Assembly: GCA_036383515.1 (NCBI GenBank)
Contig: DASVOE010000008.1
Span: 31,490-95,489, forward strand
DNA: 64,000 nucleotides
Direction: 5' to 3'
Source of the DNA: CADEDV01 sp036383515
GTDB lineage: Bacteria > Bacteroidota > Bacteroidia > Chitinophagales > Chitinophagaceae
Shown here: piece by piece, positions 44,675 to 54,815 of the stretch
Layout of the letters: every line of letters starts with the position of its first letter
How positions within the stretch are numbered: the stretch's first letter is position 1
Notes under the pieces: generated by a model
Told to the model about the DNA's origin: nothing
What the model saw: the letters and a program-made list of their open reading frames with translations, nothing else
The model's database searches: none
Program-made: the position numbers and the translations under genes

Positions 44675-45349
44675 GAAGGAACTATTGAGAACATGGAAAA
44701 TAGTTTGAGGGCCCGACACTAACCGGGAACTTTACACGCCTGCGAAATAAAGTCATCCAGGTATTTCATATTCACTGGAAATTTTCGGATAGGAGTAGCC
44801 TGTAGCGTCTTAAAATGACAGACGCCCTATAGCAAAGAAATCTTTACAATCCGGGAAACTGAGCTTGTTGTAACTATGGGCAATGGCGTTCAGTTCCGTT
44901 GTGATGTTTCTCGCCTGCTCATAACAGTTTATGAAAAAAAACAATAGAAGTAAAGGGTACGAAAATAAAAAACGGGGTCCTTCATGATACCAATTAACTA
45001 GGGGTAACACTTATTAAAAATAAAATTGGGCATAATCATTAATCTTGATGGTAATACGGATTTTTTCATGTTACGTAATTTTAAAAGAATTAATAATTTG
45101 TAATCTCGCCTTAAAATCTGTAGACATTCTGATGATTGGATACAGCAACTAGTTAAATTCCTAAAATCACGAAGAGAAGTATAGCGTTTGTTTTTGAAAA
45201 GAACACTAAATCATTACGTTAATAGTTCATACCTATACCAGGTATTAGAAAAGCAGCTAAAGAATTATGGCTTTAGTTTCACAAATCCGGAACTCTATAT
45301 TGAGATTTAAAATCGGCCGGTGACTTCACCGGCCGGTCATAATTAATTA
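44675..45349. other. Gene-free region between the TonB operon and the beta-helix gene
   Basis: About 675 bp. A minus-strand frame at 44810-45010 reads like a short lipoprotein (LLLLFFFINC then EQARNITTELN) but lacks a convincing start, so I do not call it. The only clear element is the terminator at 45314-45335. Confidence 0.45.
45314..45335 (-). terminator. Terminator of the beta-helix gene
   Basis: CGGCCGGTGA (45314-45323) and TCACCGGCCG (45326-45335) pair perfectly over 10 bp. On the minus strand the hairpin lies just after the stop at 45350 and is followed by ATTTTAAA. Confidence 0.75.
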
Positions 45350-48187
45350 TTAATACTTAAAAATTCGTACTACAAAAACTTCAGTGCCATCTGTTACATG
45401 CAAATAGTATAATCCATTTGTTTGGTTGATATTGAAATCCACTTCAAACACTTTAAAACTCTTCTCTACTATTGTTGTTGCAACCGGGATGCCCCTGTCG
45501 TTATAAATCGTGATCGTATATTTTTTGTCTTTTTTATTGTCAAGTTTTACTCTTACCTGGCCATGTGTTGGATTGGGATAAACGAAAATCTTTATTCCGT
45601 CTTTCTTTTCATCTGTCCCATATACAAGAATAGTTTGGTCAACAGGGTCGGCAGCAAGATAATTTTCATTTCCCGGCTGGCTGGCCCGAACCGTGACCTG
45701 GCCTGCACCGGTAAAACTTAAGTTGTTTCCTGTAATTGTACCAGGCCCCGAAACGACTGAAAAACCTACCGGTAATCCTGCCGAGGAAGTTGCTGAAAGT
45801 TGTATTGTTTCATTCTCACTCGTTGGTGAAAGAGTTCCGAAAGAAATAGTTTGGGCTGCTTTGTTTACGATAAATGTTTGCTCGATAGAAGCTGGAAAAT
45901 ATTTTTCATCACCAGCCTGGCTGGCCCGGACAATAATCGTTCCCGCTCCTGTGATGGTTAGAAAACCATCTTCTAAACTGGCCGGTCCCGAAACGATTTC
46001 AAATGTAACAGGCAAGCCGGAACTTGAACTGGCGATCAACTCAAAAGGATCATCGCCGTAGGTTTGGTCTGGTATTTCAGCAAACGAAATGGTTTGTAGT
46101 CTTCGTTCATACAACTCCCATTCTGCCAGCTGTGTGCCTGTTTCCCCATTATTATTCGTAATGTTCAAACGGTAATAAATATAGGAAGCAGTATTGGTGA
46201 ACGAATAGGACTTTGTAAGAAACCGGGATGCAAAAGTTTGCCCTGTTCGTGTATCGAGAGTCGTCCAGCTGCTGCCATTATTAGAACCCTGCAAATTCCA
46301 ATCCCTCGGATCACGATTAGGAACATCATTGGCAGAAGTGATCGTATATCTTACCACAATAGCAGGCACCTTAGATTGGTATTGGATCCACAAAGCCCTT
46401 CTTCCGCTCTGGTAATATTTAGTAGATGTATTATTATCGATAACACTCGGATAATTTTCAGAAGGTTTTGATGTGTTGGAATATTGTGCGGTTATCGTTC
46501 CGCCATTATCGGTTATATCAAAAGAAGCGCTGCTGCCGCCACCGCCACCTGTACCATAGGTCAGTTTTGGCTCTGCTGCGATTTGCGCAACCCTTGCTTT
46601 CAATATTGCACGCAATGTGTTTTGAATTTGTTCAGGAGTAGTAATATTCAGTACGGCCTGTGCACCCAGCCTGTCTTCCAATTGCTGCAGGTAAATACTA
46701 CGGGGTAAAACATGAGCGCCCCAGCTTTCCCAATAACCGGTATTGGTTTGTTTTACACCAATGCACCCAATACCCCAGTTTCTTGCAGCGGGCGGGCTTT
46801 CTACTTCGATATCGCTTTTATAAGAATCAAGATTCCAGAATAAGATCTGCGCACCGGCCCAACCATGACCACTACCTGAAGCGCCACGATTTTGAACGCG
46901 GATCTGTCCGCCATAAATATTATCAAACAGTTCTCCTGTTGCCCAACGATGGTGAGGACCAATATCGGCAAAAGTATTTTCAGCAATGCAATCCAAAAAC
47001 ACATTGGGGCCCGGGACTCTTGATCCGCTTACGTAATCATGGCGACCACCCCAGGTCATGCAGCGTTGAAACAGATTAGAGGTCGCATCGCTTTCAAGAT
47101 TGAAAGAATATTTTCTTCCGCCCGTTGTAACTGACTTCGGATCGACCATACCGCAATCTTCCACCGTATTGAACCGCGACATTGTTGAAACGCTTACAGC
47201 AGCATAACCAAAAAATTTTGCAATAACATTTTTAACCCAGGAGTTTTGAGCTCTTTTCAACACCACTGCATTCCATCCATGACTCTCATCATCATTGGTA
47301 GCGAAATAAGATTCCAGGCGCATGTTCTCTACACCACATTCACTGATACGCCCGGTTATATTGGATTTGAAAACATCGCCTCCCCCATACAACTGGTCTA
47401 CCGGGTCAACGATCGGGATATCGATCGTCAATATAGTTCCCTGCACCGATACGACCTTCCGTTCAAAAGTATTTCTATAAGCAGAAGGTGTCCATCCGTA
47501 TTGGGCCATATCTAAAGCATCGATCCAGGCCTGGTTAGGTGTTCTTTGTATCACAATATTATCTCCTGCAACAAAACTGTGGTTAGCCGCCACTTCAAAA
47601 GTTTTTGTTCCTGTGGGCACATACGTCGTCGTAATTTTTACACGGCTGCCACTTACTTCACTATAGCCACTGCCACTTCCCTGTATAATGATAAAATCAT
47701 GCTGGGTTTTTTGAGTAGCGATCAATCCCGTTCCGGTGAGGCCATTACCTTCTCCACGCAAAACCACACCGCTTGCTTTGATGTATAAACTCCCTTCCAC
47801 AGGATAGACACCTGCCTTTAATAACACAGCTCCACGCTGACCGTTTGCATCAGGTGGCAAAACAGATACCCTGTCAATCGCGGCTTGTATCAATGCCCGG
47901 CAATCTCCTGTTATTGGCTGAACAGTTTCTTTGACCGCCACAACAGGAAGGCTAACACCCCCTCCTTTATAACCTGCATTTGAAAAATCGGGGACCTGGT
48001 TCACTGCATTTTGTTGCCCCCGGTTGGCATATTTGTTATAAACAAGATGCCCATTTTGCAGGGACACAAGAGGAGCCTGGGCTGCAACCACGTTTGCATA
48101 CAGCAGAATAAAAAAATAAAAAGCTGTTGCGATGAATTTTTTGTAAGGATCATCCATTGACTGGTGAAGAGTAAAAAATTTTTTCAT
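45350..48187 (-). CDS. Secreted right-handed beta-helix protein with F5/8C, Ig-like and type IX sorting domains
   Basis: About 945 residues from ATG 48187 (an in-frame TTG lies at 48193). The signal peptide ends ANVVAAQ. The pectate-lyase-like beta-helix spans about 60-480, with many short turns such as NSWVKNVIAKFFGYAAVSV. A Gly/Ser linker (GTGGGGGSS) leads to a coagulation F5/8-type C domain (about 580-700, DPRDWNLQGSNNGSSWTTLD), then two related Ig-like repeats (GLPVTFEIVSGPASL and GLPVGFSVVSGPGTI) and a type IX C-terminal sorting domain (IFVYPNPTHGQVRVKL). Likely a surface-exposed polysaccharide-active or polysaccharide-binding protein; no substrate is evident. Confidence 0.85.
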   Translation of the reverse strand: MKKFFTLHQSMDDPYKKFIATAFYFFILLYANVVAAQAPLVSLQNGHLVYNKYANRGQQNAVNQVPDFSNAGYKGGGVSLPVVAVKETVQPITGDCRALIQAAIDRVSVLPPDANGQRGAVLLKAGVYPVEGSLYIKASGVVLRGEGNGLTGTGLIATQKTQHDFIIIQGSGSGYSEVSGSRVKITTTYVPTGTKTFEVAANHSFVAGDNIVIQRTPNQAWIDALDMAQYGWTPSAYRNTFERKVVSVQGTILTIDIPIVDPVDQLYGGGDVFKSNITGRISECGVENMRLESYFATNDDESHGWNAVVLKRAQNSWVKNVIAKFFGYAAVSVSTMSRFNTVEDCGMVDPKSVTTGGRKYSFNLESDATSNLFQRCMTWGGRHDYVSGSRVPGPNVFLDCIAENTFADIGPHHRWATGELFDNIYGGQIRVQNRGASGSGHGWAGAQILFWNLDSYKSDIEVESPPAARNWGIGCIGVKQTNTGYWESWGAHVLPRSIYLQQLEDRLGAQAVLNITTPEQIQNTLRAILKARVAQIAAEPKLTYGTGGGGGSSASFDITDNGGTITAQYSNTSKPSENYPSVIDNNTSTKYYQSGRRALWIQYQSKVPAIVVRYTITSANDVPNRDPRDWNLQGSNNGSSWTTLDTRTGQTFASRFLTKSYSFTNTASYIYYRLNITNNNGETGTQLAEWELYERRLQTISFAEIPDQTYGDDPFELIASSSSGLPVTFEIVSGPASLEDGFLTITGAGTIIVRASQAGDEKYFPASIEQTFIVNKAAQTISFGTLSPTSENETIQLSATSSAGLPVGFSVVSGPGTITGNNLSFTGAGQVTVRASQPGNENYLAADPVDQTILVYGTDEKKDGIKIFVYPNPTHGQVRVKLDNKKDKKYTITIYNDRGIPVATTIVEKSFKVFEVDFNINQTNGLYYLHVTDGTEVFVVRIFKY

Positions 48188-48585
48188 TAGCAAATTTTAA
48201 GAATCGTTAAAAGACAAATACAGGAAATGTGTGTTGTATGGCGTTATCCTTTTCTCACATAAACTGTATCGGGTTTGCAGGTTCTAACTAACTCATATTC
48301 TTCCATTAAAAATCGCATTGCCCTTGCTTTTTATTCAATGATTTTAGCAAACCGGGAGTTGATTTTACCATGATTGGCATTCGCATAAGAATTTGCGACC
48401 AATTGCTTAGTGGATCTACGATCTTAATTGATAAACTTCCTTTTAAGATTTGTGAAGCAGGGGCTGTTTATATGAGGGGATGAAGAATTAAAATCAAAAA
48501 AAATTTCGCTTCGTAATAAAGAAATAATAAGCGAATGCTGGAACCAGCTATCCAACCAGGTCAAACCAGTAAGTTGATTGGCCTT

Positions 48586-49302
48586 TTACTCCGCCTTCTC
48601 CTTTACCCGTTCCACCACAATCCTTGTATGCGTTAAATGAGTGATCAGTACCGGTACTATATCACCTTCTTTCATCTTTTCTCTTTCTGTTGCTGTTATG
48701 GCAAGACGTGCCTGCACTTTATCATCAAACAGGTTTAAGAAGATAGCATGCGGTGTGATCTTGTAAATTTCAGCTTCGATGATGATACGGTTATTAAAAT
48801 GCTGTACAGCTTTTTTGTATTCAGGTATATAACTATGGGAGAACAATTCGGCAGCAATGCTATTGAGTTTATCCAGGTTGATCAACCGGAAACTGATCGC
48901 TTCATTATCCGCAGTGTCAGCCGGTGGTTTTTCCCAGGGTGAAATGATCAGCGGAAAGAAAATATAACTATCCCATTCCTTTACAAAATAACTATCCTCT
49001 ACTTTTTTCAGGTAACCTGAAAACCTGTTTTCTATGGCTGCTTTCTGAATCATCACATCTAATGCTGTGTTATAAAGAAACTTTACATTGAAGCCAGTCA
49101 TCTTATCGCCCCTGTCAGATAATTTCAGCATAAAACTCACTTCATCCCCTACCCTGAAATAATGAGGCTTTCTTCCAGTTGTCAAAGCATCTGTTTTGCA
49201 GTTTACTGATTTTTTCTTTGCTCCTTGCTCATATTCAATCGTAGCAAAATTTTTTTCGTAGTTAACAAACGAAACGGTGCCTTTATATATCGGTTCAGTC
49301 AT
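48586..49302 (-). CDS. Two-OB-fold RNA/DNA-binding-like protein (cold-shock and S1-like)
   Basis: 238 residues, cytoplasmic. The N-terminal segment YKGTVSFVNYEKNFATIEYEQG resembles the cold-shock RNP-1/RNP-2 strands. The C-terminal segment IIIEAEIYKITPHAIFLNLF to VLITHLTHTRIVVERVK resembles an S1-type OB fold. The middle (about 90-160) is not recognised. A perfect -7 element sits upstream. It may bind single-stranded nucleic acid. The 392 bp downstream (48194-48585) hold no feature I can support. Confidence 0.6.
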   Translation of the reverse strand: MTEPIYKGTVSFVNYEKNFATIEYEQGAKKKSVNCKTDALTTGRKPHYFRVGDEVSFMLKLSDRGDKMTGFNVKFLYNTALDVMIQKAAIENRFSGYLKKVEDSYFVKEWDSYIFFPLIISPWEKPPADTADNEAISFRLINLDKLNSIAAELFSHSYIPEYKKAVQHFNNRIIIEAEIYKITPHAIFLNLFDDKVQARLAITATEREKMKEGDIVPVLITHLTHTRIVVERVKEKAE

Positions 49303-49324
49303 GATATGCTTTTTATAAACGATA

Positions 49325-49332
49325 CAAAGTTA
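49325..49332 (-). promoter_or_regulatory. Bacteroidota -7 element TAACTTTG (minus strand)
   Basis: CAAAGTTA on the plus strand reads TAACTTTG on the minus, a perfect TAnnTTTG 22 nt before the OB-fold gene ATG at 49302. Confidence 0.55.
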
Positions 49333-49422
49333 TGTGCAGCAGAACTGGCAGATGATAAATTCTTTACGTATTATATATAAGCTTTGCGTTTACGGTCCTA
49401 TATTTATTCTATAATTACTTTT

Positions 49423-50025
49423 ATGGCAATACAGCATCTTGGACGCACTCAATTCGGCGATCCCGGCAACACAGGCAACCTGATGACCATCGAAGAGGCT
49501 CATGCACTTTTAAACGAATGGGTGCCGAATGAACGGCTTCGTTTGCACATGAAACAGGTAGCTGCCAATATGAAAGCCTGGGCTATTGAAAAAGAAGGAG
49601 CAGATGCATTAACATCCCTGAAATGGGAACTTGCCGGTTTATTGCATGATGCCGACTGGGAGAAATATCCCGATGATCATTGCCGCATTATTATTGAAGA
49701 GTTGGAGCGAAGGAATATTGATCCTGAAGTAATCCATTGTATTGCATCACATGGGCCATCCTACTTTGGCGTGGAGCCGGCTAATAAAATGGATAAAATG
49801 ATCTATGCCATTGATGAATTATCGGGCTTTATACATGCTGTTGCTTTAATACGACCCACACTTTATGAAGGTCTTGAAGTAAAAAGCGTGGTGAAAAGAT
49901 TAAAGACCCCTTCCTTTGCCGCACAGGTAAATCGTAATGATATAACAGATGCCCTGTCCCGCGCCGATGTGCAGTTGGAAGAGCTTATCCAGTTCATTAT
50001 CGATCATCAAAGGAACGTATCGTAG
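49423..50025 (+). CDS. HD-domain putative phosphohydrolase
   Basis: 200 residues from ATG 49423; the frame opens at a TTG at 49384, and a third candidate is the Met in MTIEEAHALL at 49483. HD motifs are present: LRLHMKQVAANMKAWA, then LAGLLHDADWEKYPDDH with the His-Asp pair, and later IASHGPSYFG and AIDELSGFIHAVAL. The family hydrolyses phosphate esters, sometimes nucleotides. It stands alone. Confidence 0.82.
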   Translation: MAIQHLGRTQFGDPGNTGNLMTIEEAHALLNEWVPNERLRLHMKQVAANMKAWAIEKEGADALTSLKWELAGLLHDADWEKYPDDHCRIIIEELERRNIDPEVIHCIASHGPSYFGVEPANKMDKMIYAIDELSGFIHAVALIRPTLYEGLEVKSVVKRLKTPSFAAQVNRNDITDALSRADVQLEELIQFIIDHQRNVS

Positions 50026-50141
50026 TTTCCCTTTTGAAAAAAAGTTAGCGATCCCTTTAAACTTACTTTATCCGGGCAGGTCACATCGCTGCCTGTTGTT
50101 AGCCCTTATCGTAAGAACATTCAGTCACCAAAATGTAAATT

Positions 50142-51866
50142 ATGAGAAAGCTTTACGCTTTGCTTGCAGGGCTATGTTTTGTTCTTACCTCCTTTCCCAC
50201 TGCTGCACAGCAATCAACCAACGATGTTGCCAATTTCAGTTTTACTATTGATGCGCTCAATAATCATGTAGTGTTTACCAATACTTCAGTGATCGGAAGT
50301 GAACCCGGTACACGAAAAGCCTTCTGGAGTTTTGGCGATGGCACTCATCAATGGACATTACCGCTGGCAGGCACTGCACATGATTATGCAAATGCCGGCA
50401 CCTACGAGGTTTGTTTAAAGATATACCGGTATCGCAGTGCATTGAATGACTCGGTATTATCCGCCCATATTTGTAAAATGGTTTCTATCGAAACTATTTG
50501 CAGAGCCGATTTTGAAAGATTGTCCGTTACAACAAGTAATAATCCGCTCACCGTTGTTTACAAGGCATTGCCCTGGCATAGCAATAATAGAAAGCCAAAA
50601 ACCATTTGCTGGAAGTTTGGCGATGGCCGTGACACCTGCATCAATTATGAAAACACTTTTAATGGCCCGTATACTGTTGCTCACACTTATCGTGAGCCCG
50701 GCAATTACGAAGCCTGTGTAAGTATCCTTTATTACGAAGGATGTGAAGCCAAAAAATGTAAGGTCATACCAATTAGCCGTCCCGATAGCTGTGCCGCCGA
50801 TTTTGAAAGAATACCCGTAGCAACAGCTAATACACCATTGTCCGTTGCCTTGCGTGCATTGCCCTGGCATAACAATAATAGAAAACCAAAAACCATTTGT
50901 TGGAAGTTTGGAGATGGTCGTGATACCTGTGTTCAGTATGGCGCTGATTATACAGGCCCCTACATAGCCAGCCATCGGTATGAACATTCCGGGCAATATG
51001 AAGTATGCGTAAGTATCCTGTACTATGAAGGATGTGAAGCCAAAAAATGTAAGATCATCGCCATAGCAGGAGAACGATGTGAAGTAAACATCCATGAGAT
51101 CACTTCTTCTGTTACCAGCCTGGTTCGTGGTTTCCATGCTACTGTTGCAGCCGTACCACCCAGTCCGCCGGTAAGTATTTGCTGGAACTTTGGTGATGGC
51201 ACAGATACCTGTATAACTGCTTCCGCAACTGTTTTTGCAGACCTGGTTATCCGTCATAGTTACCCGGGGCCGGGTGTTTACAAGGTTTGTGTAAAAGTTT
51301 TATTTGCCAATGGCTGCAGCGCTTATGATTGTAACGAAGTAGTGATACGTTCCAATAATAATTTGTGTGGCGGGTTTATGACCGATTCGATAACGGCATC
51401 ACGCACCATTCAATTCAAAGGTTTTGCTATTCATGATCCTAATGACCAGGTACTAAGTTATCGCTGGAGTTTTGGTGATGGCACTACCGCTTTGGGTCGT
51501 GAGGTTTCTCATACCTATGCCACTGCCGGTGATTTTGAAGTGTGCCTTTATATTAAATTGGGATCAGGTTGCGAAACCAGGATCTGCAAAAAAGTAAGAG
51601 TGCCGGGAAATAATCAGCCTGCATTGATCCTGATGCCCAACCCGGTGAGCAGTATATTACATGCCTTATTCCTTTCAACACATACAGAGGTGGTAACTAT
51701 CAAATTACTCAATGCCAACGGAGTTGTAATACGATCTGTTACCCGCAATGCAGTAGCGGGTACTAATAACTGGGAATTTGAGGTCAGCACTCTATCACCC
51801 GGTGTATACTCCATGGTGGTGCAATCGCCCAACCAGCTAGCCAGTGCGATATTTATAAAACTGTAA
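50142..51866 (+). CDS. Secreted Cys-rich PKD-repeat protein with type IX sorting domain
   Basis: 574 residues. A signal peptide (1-22) is followed by at least five PKD domains, each with the W-x-FGDG core (FWSFGDGTHQW, CWKFGDGRDTC twice, CWNFGDGTDTC, RWSFGDGTTAL) and paired Cys residues. The C-terminal 80 residues are a type IX sorting domain (LILMPNPVSSILHALFLS). PKD repeats are stalk or carbohydrate-binding modules; no catalytic domain is visible. Repeats 2 and 3 are near copies. Confidence 0.85.
   Translation: MRKLYALLAGLCFVLTSFPTAAQQSTNDVANFSFTIDALNNHVVFTNTSVIGSEPGTRKAFWSFGDGTHQWTLPLAGTAHDYANAGTYEVCLKIYRYRSALNDSVLSAHICKMVSIETICRADFERLSVTTSNNPLTVVYKALPWHSNNRKPKTICWKFGDGRDTCINYENTFNGPYTVAHTYREPGNYEACVSILYYEGCEAKKCKVIPISRPDSCAADFERIPVATANTPLSVALRALPWHNNNRKPKTICWKFGDGRDTCVQYGADYTGPYIASHRYEHSGQYEVCVSILYYEGCEAKKCKIIAIAGERCEVNIHEITSSVTSLVRGFHATVAAVPPSPPVSICWNFGDGTDTCITASATVFADLVIRHSYPGPGVYKVCVKVLFANGCSAYDCNEVVIRSNNNLCGGFMTDSITASRTIQFKGFAIHDPNDQVLSYRWSFGDGTTALGREVSHTYATAGDFEVCLYIKLGSGCETRICKKVRVPGNNQPALILMPNPVSSILHALFLSTHTEVVTIKLLNANGVVIRSVTRNAVAGTNNWEFEVSTLSPGVYSMVVQSPNQLASAIFIKL
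50505..51056 (+). repeat. Direct 261-bp duplication inside the PKD gene
   Basis: 50505-50765 and 50796-51056 are the same length and share long identical runs, for example the stretches encoding NRKPKTICWKFGDGRD and YEGCEAKKCK. Most differences fall in the middle and at third codon positions. Confidence 0.8.
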
Positions 51867-51892
51867 GCTTTTTTACGTTGGGGCTAGCAAAC

Positions 51893-51937
51893 AAAGCCGT
51901 TTTTATCAGGAGAGATAAAGCGGCTTTTATTTTTTTC
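51893..51937 (+). terminator. Strong terminator of the PKD gene
   Basis: AAAGCCG (51893-51899) pairs with CGGCTTT (51921-51927). The stem is extended by TTTATC/GATAAA and followed by a long T-rich run. It is 26 nt after the stop. Confidence 0.8.
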
Positions 51938-52120
51938 ATTCAACCAGGCGAATTGCTGCTGAAGCGTTTCAATTGAAGTCCTCCCTTACTAAAAACAATA
52001 CCTGTTTTAGGAAAAGCAAGTAGTGCCAGGTCTATAAATTATCAACTGCAATCGTTTGGGAAAAGGTTGGTAAATTTAAATACCCCATCTTTAATATCAA
52101 TACTAACGAAACTTGCCCCT

Positions 52121-54151
52121 ATGCAATGCCGGAATATTGTTATAGCCATTTTTGTTCTGCTTTCGTCCCGCACAGTTGCCCAGGATCCCTGGAAGATCAG
52201 TTCAGGTGTTGTCAATCCCTCCAATTATTATGGAGTAACAGTTGCCAATGGAATGATCGGAATTGTTTCTTCTCCTGAACCCTTTAAGGTAAAAGATGTA
52301 GTGCTCGCCGGTGCATACGATCTGTATGGAAGAGGAAGGGTGAGCAATTTTCTTCGCAGCTTCAACCTGCTCAATATGTACCTGGAAATTGATGGCCGAC
52401 GCATCGGTAATAAGGATGCACAAAACATGACCCAGGAACTGGATATGCAGCAGGCAAGTTTTACTACCCGGTTTGATCATGGTGATAAAGCCTCTGTGCG
52501 CTATACCTACTATTCATTGCGTCATCTTCCTTTCACCGTTTTAATGGATGTTACCATTACAGCTAAGAAAGACATTTCTATTACCGGGGCCAGTGTAATG
52601 GAAGCCCCCGATGCGTTGAAAGATGTTCAGAATTACTATAATGAAATTGACAGACCGCATGTCGTCATTAGCTTATTGACGTCCACTGCAAAAAGTCCAA
52701 CCGGGAAATTATTGATGTGTGCTTCCAATACTTTTTTATTCAGCGAAAAACATGGTGAAGAACCAAGAGTGATACATGAAATGTGGGATAACAATATGCA
52801 CCTGATGAAATTTGCTAAAAAAATAAAAGCAGGTGAATCGTATAGTTTTTCCATTGCAGGTGCGTCCATTACATCCGCTCATCATGATGATCCCTTGAAC
52901 GAAGCAGAACGTTCCGCCATTTTTGCCAAACTGGAAGGAAGAGAACGACTGATCAGTTTTCATAAAAAAGCATGGGAGGAATTATGGAAAAGCGATATAA
53001 CCATTGAAGGTGATGCACAAGCACAACAGGATGTGCACAACATGCTGTATCATTTATATTCTTTTACACGAGAAGGAACGGCTTTATCCCCTTCGCCTAT
53101 GGGCTTAAGCGGGCTTGGATACAATGGTCATGTATTCTGGGATACAGAATTATGGATGTACCCGGGCTTGCTGGTATTACATCCTGAATTGGCAAAGAGT
53201 ATGGTGGAGTATCGCTTCCAGCGATTGGAGGCAGCCAAACGAAATGCATTCAGTAAAGGATATAAAGGAGCTATGTATCCCTGGGAAAGCGCAGAAACAG
53301 GAGTTGAAGAAACCCCGGTTTGGGCGCTCAGTGGTCCGTTCGAACATCATATTACAGGATGCGTGGCTATTGCAGCATGGAATTATTACTGTGTAACACA
53401 GGATAAAAACTGGTTGAGAGAAAAAGGGTGGCCTATTCTTTCAGCCACTGCTGATTTTTGGGCAAGCCGTGTAGAACGCAACGGGGCGGGTCATTATGAT
53501 ATTAAAAATGTAGTAGCTGCTGATGAGTGGGCGGAGAATGTAGATAATAATGCATTTACCAATGCTGCTGCAAAAGCTAACCTGCAGTTTGCAACAGAAG
53601 CGGCAAAGATTCTTGGAGTGCAAGCCAATGCCGACTGGATAATGGTGGCTAATAATATCCCCATATTAAAATTGGATAATGGTGTTACAAAAGAACATGC
53701 TTCTTATAACGGTGAAGGCATTAAACAGGCAGACGTAAATCTTTTATCTTATCCTTTAAAAGAAATTACCGACCTCAAACAAATACGGAAAGACCTGGAG
53801 TATTATGAATCAAGAGTACCCCAGGAAGGTACTCCTGCCATGACACAGGCTGTCTTCACTACCCTGTATGCAAGATTGGGTGATGCTGATAAAGCTTATC
53901 ATTGGTTCAAAGATGCTTACCTCCCTAATCTCAATCCGCCTTTCAGGGTAATCGCTGAAACCAAAGGAGGTACCAATCCCTATTTTGGAACGGGGGCCGG
54001 TGGTGTTTTACAAAGTGTGCTGATGGGTTTTGGGGGATTAGAGATCACACCCAAAGGGCTTATTCAAATCAAATCTGTGCTGCCCAAAAACTGGAAATCG
54101 CTGACCATTACTGGTGTTGGGCCTGAAAAAAAGACTTATATTGTGAAGTGA
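52121..54151 (+). CDS. Secreted GH65 glycoside hydrolase (kojibiose hydrolase-like)
   Basis: 676 residues from ATG 52121, with a signal peptide (about 1-21). GH65 shows in GHVFWDTELWMYPG and in the acid region AADEWAENVDNNAFTN, where Glu469 is the expected general acid. GH65 phosphorylases need a phosphate-binding Ser/His loop, which I do not see. Instead Glu613 (VIAETKGG) lies exactly 144 residues after Glu469. From memory, a Flavobacterium johnsoniae kojibiose hydrolase has its acid and base Glu at that same spacing; this should be checked. Hydrolysis rather than phosphorolysis is therefore likely. It is first in a run of four genes. Confidence 0.85.
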   Translation: MQCRNIVIAIFVLLSSRTVAQDPWKISSGVVNPSNYYGVTVANGMIGIVSSPEPFKVKDVVLAGAYDLYGRGRVSNFLRSFNLLNMYLEIDGRRIGNKDAQNMTQELDMQQASFTTRFDHGDKASVRYTYYSLRHLPFTVLMDVTITAKKDISITGASVMEAPDALKDVQNYYNEIDRPHVVISLLTSTAKSPTGKLLMCASNTFLFSEKHGEEPRVIHEMWDNNMHLMKFAKKIKAGESYSFSIAGASITSAHHDDPLNEAERSAIFAKLEGRERLISFHKKAWEELWKSDITIEGDAQAQQDVHNMLYHLYSFTREGTALSPSPMGLSGLGYNGHVFWDTELWMYPGLLVLHPELAKSMVEYRFQRLEAAKRNAFSKGYKGAMYPWESAETGVEETPVWALSGPFEHHITGCVAIAAWNYYCVTQDKNWLREKGWPILSATADFWASRVERNGAGHYDIKNVVAADEWAENVDNNAFTNAAAKANLQFATEAAKILGVQANADWIMVANNIPILKLDNGVTKEHASYNGEGIKQADVNLLSYPLKEITDLKQIRKDLEYYESRVPQEGTPAMTQAVFTTLYARLGDADKAYHWFKDAYLPNLNPPFRVIAETKGGTNPYFGTGAGGVLQSVLMGFGGLEITPKGLIQIKSVLPKNWKSLTITGVGPEKKTYIVK

Positions 54152-54172
54152 TTTTGACTAACGAAAACTGAC

Positions 54173-54739
54173 TTGAGAAAGATTGCTGCTATATTATTAA
54201 TGCTCATTCTCCTATTCAATATCGGTGGTTACCGTATTGTTATTCCTCTCATTCAAGATAAGGCCGATCATAAACTGGAAGCATTGCTGGATAACAGCGA
54301 GTATGATGAGACGCAACTCATTGAGATAAAAGTGACGATGAATATGCCGTACCAGCAACGATTCACCGAATACGAAAGACATTACGGAGAAATTGAAATA
54401 GATGGCATTGCTTACACTTATGTGAAACGAAAGATTGACGGTGATACCGTTACTTTTAAATGTATTGCCAACGAAGCAAGGCAACAATTCAAATCCATTC
54501 AAAATGACCTGGCCAGGGCCAATAGCAATACAGATATGGATCATCCGGGTCAGCAAAAACAACAAACTTCTTTTGCAAAAAATTTCTGGAGTGAATATGA
54601 CGACCAGCTTATGCTGTGGTCTGATATTGCTTTAACTTCTTCTCTCAACAATTTATTTCATAACTATTCTTTTACGCTACCTTCACCATCGGTAACAACT
54701 CCTCATCAGCCGCCAGAAGCTGTTATGGTTCTATCCTGA
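54173..54739 (+). CDS. Conserved hypothetical membrane-anchored protein
   Basis: 188 residues, TTG start 21 bp after the GH65 stop. An N-terminal hydrophobic anchor or signal (IAAILLMLILLFNIGGY) is followed by a mixed alpha/beta domain (DETQLIEIKVTMNMPYQQ, then YGEIEIDGIAYTYVKRKI) and a Gln/Asn-rich region. I have seen the same layout as an uncharacterised protein in related bacteria. No function can be given. Confidence 0.65.
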   Translation: MRKIAAILLMLILLFNIGGYRIVIPLIQDKADHKLEALLDNSEYDETQLIEIKVTMNMPYQQRFTEYERHYGEIEIDGIAYTYVKRKIDGDTVTFKCIANEARQQFKSIQNDLARANSNTDMDHPGQQKQQTSFAKNFWSEYDDQLMLWSDIALTSSLNNLFHNYSFTLPSPSVTTPHQPPEAVMVLS

Positions 54740-54815
54740 TTTCTATTTCTTTATTTCTGCAGCAATTATCCGTTTGTGCAGAAAGACTTTTGACTGCATC
54801 AATATTATCACAACT

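Noticed and set aside
44810..45010. Minus-strand frame resembling a short lipoprotein
   Set aside because: No convincing start or family; the hydrophobic stretch and Cys are suggestive only.
45422..47788. Several plus-strand frames inside the beta-helix gene
   Set aside because: They oppose a single long frame with clear domains and have no domain of their own.
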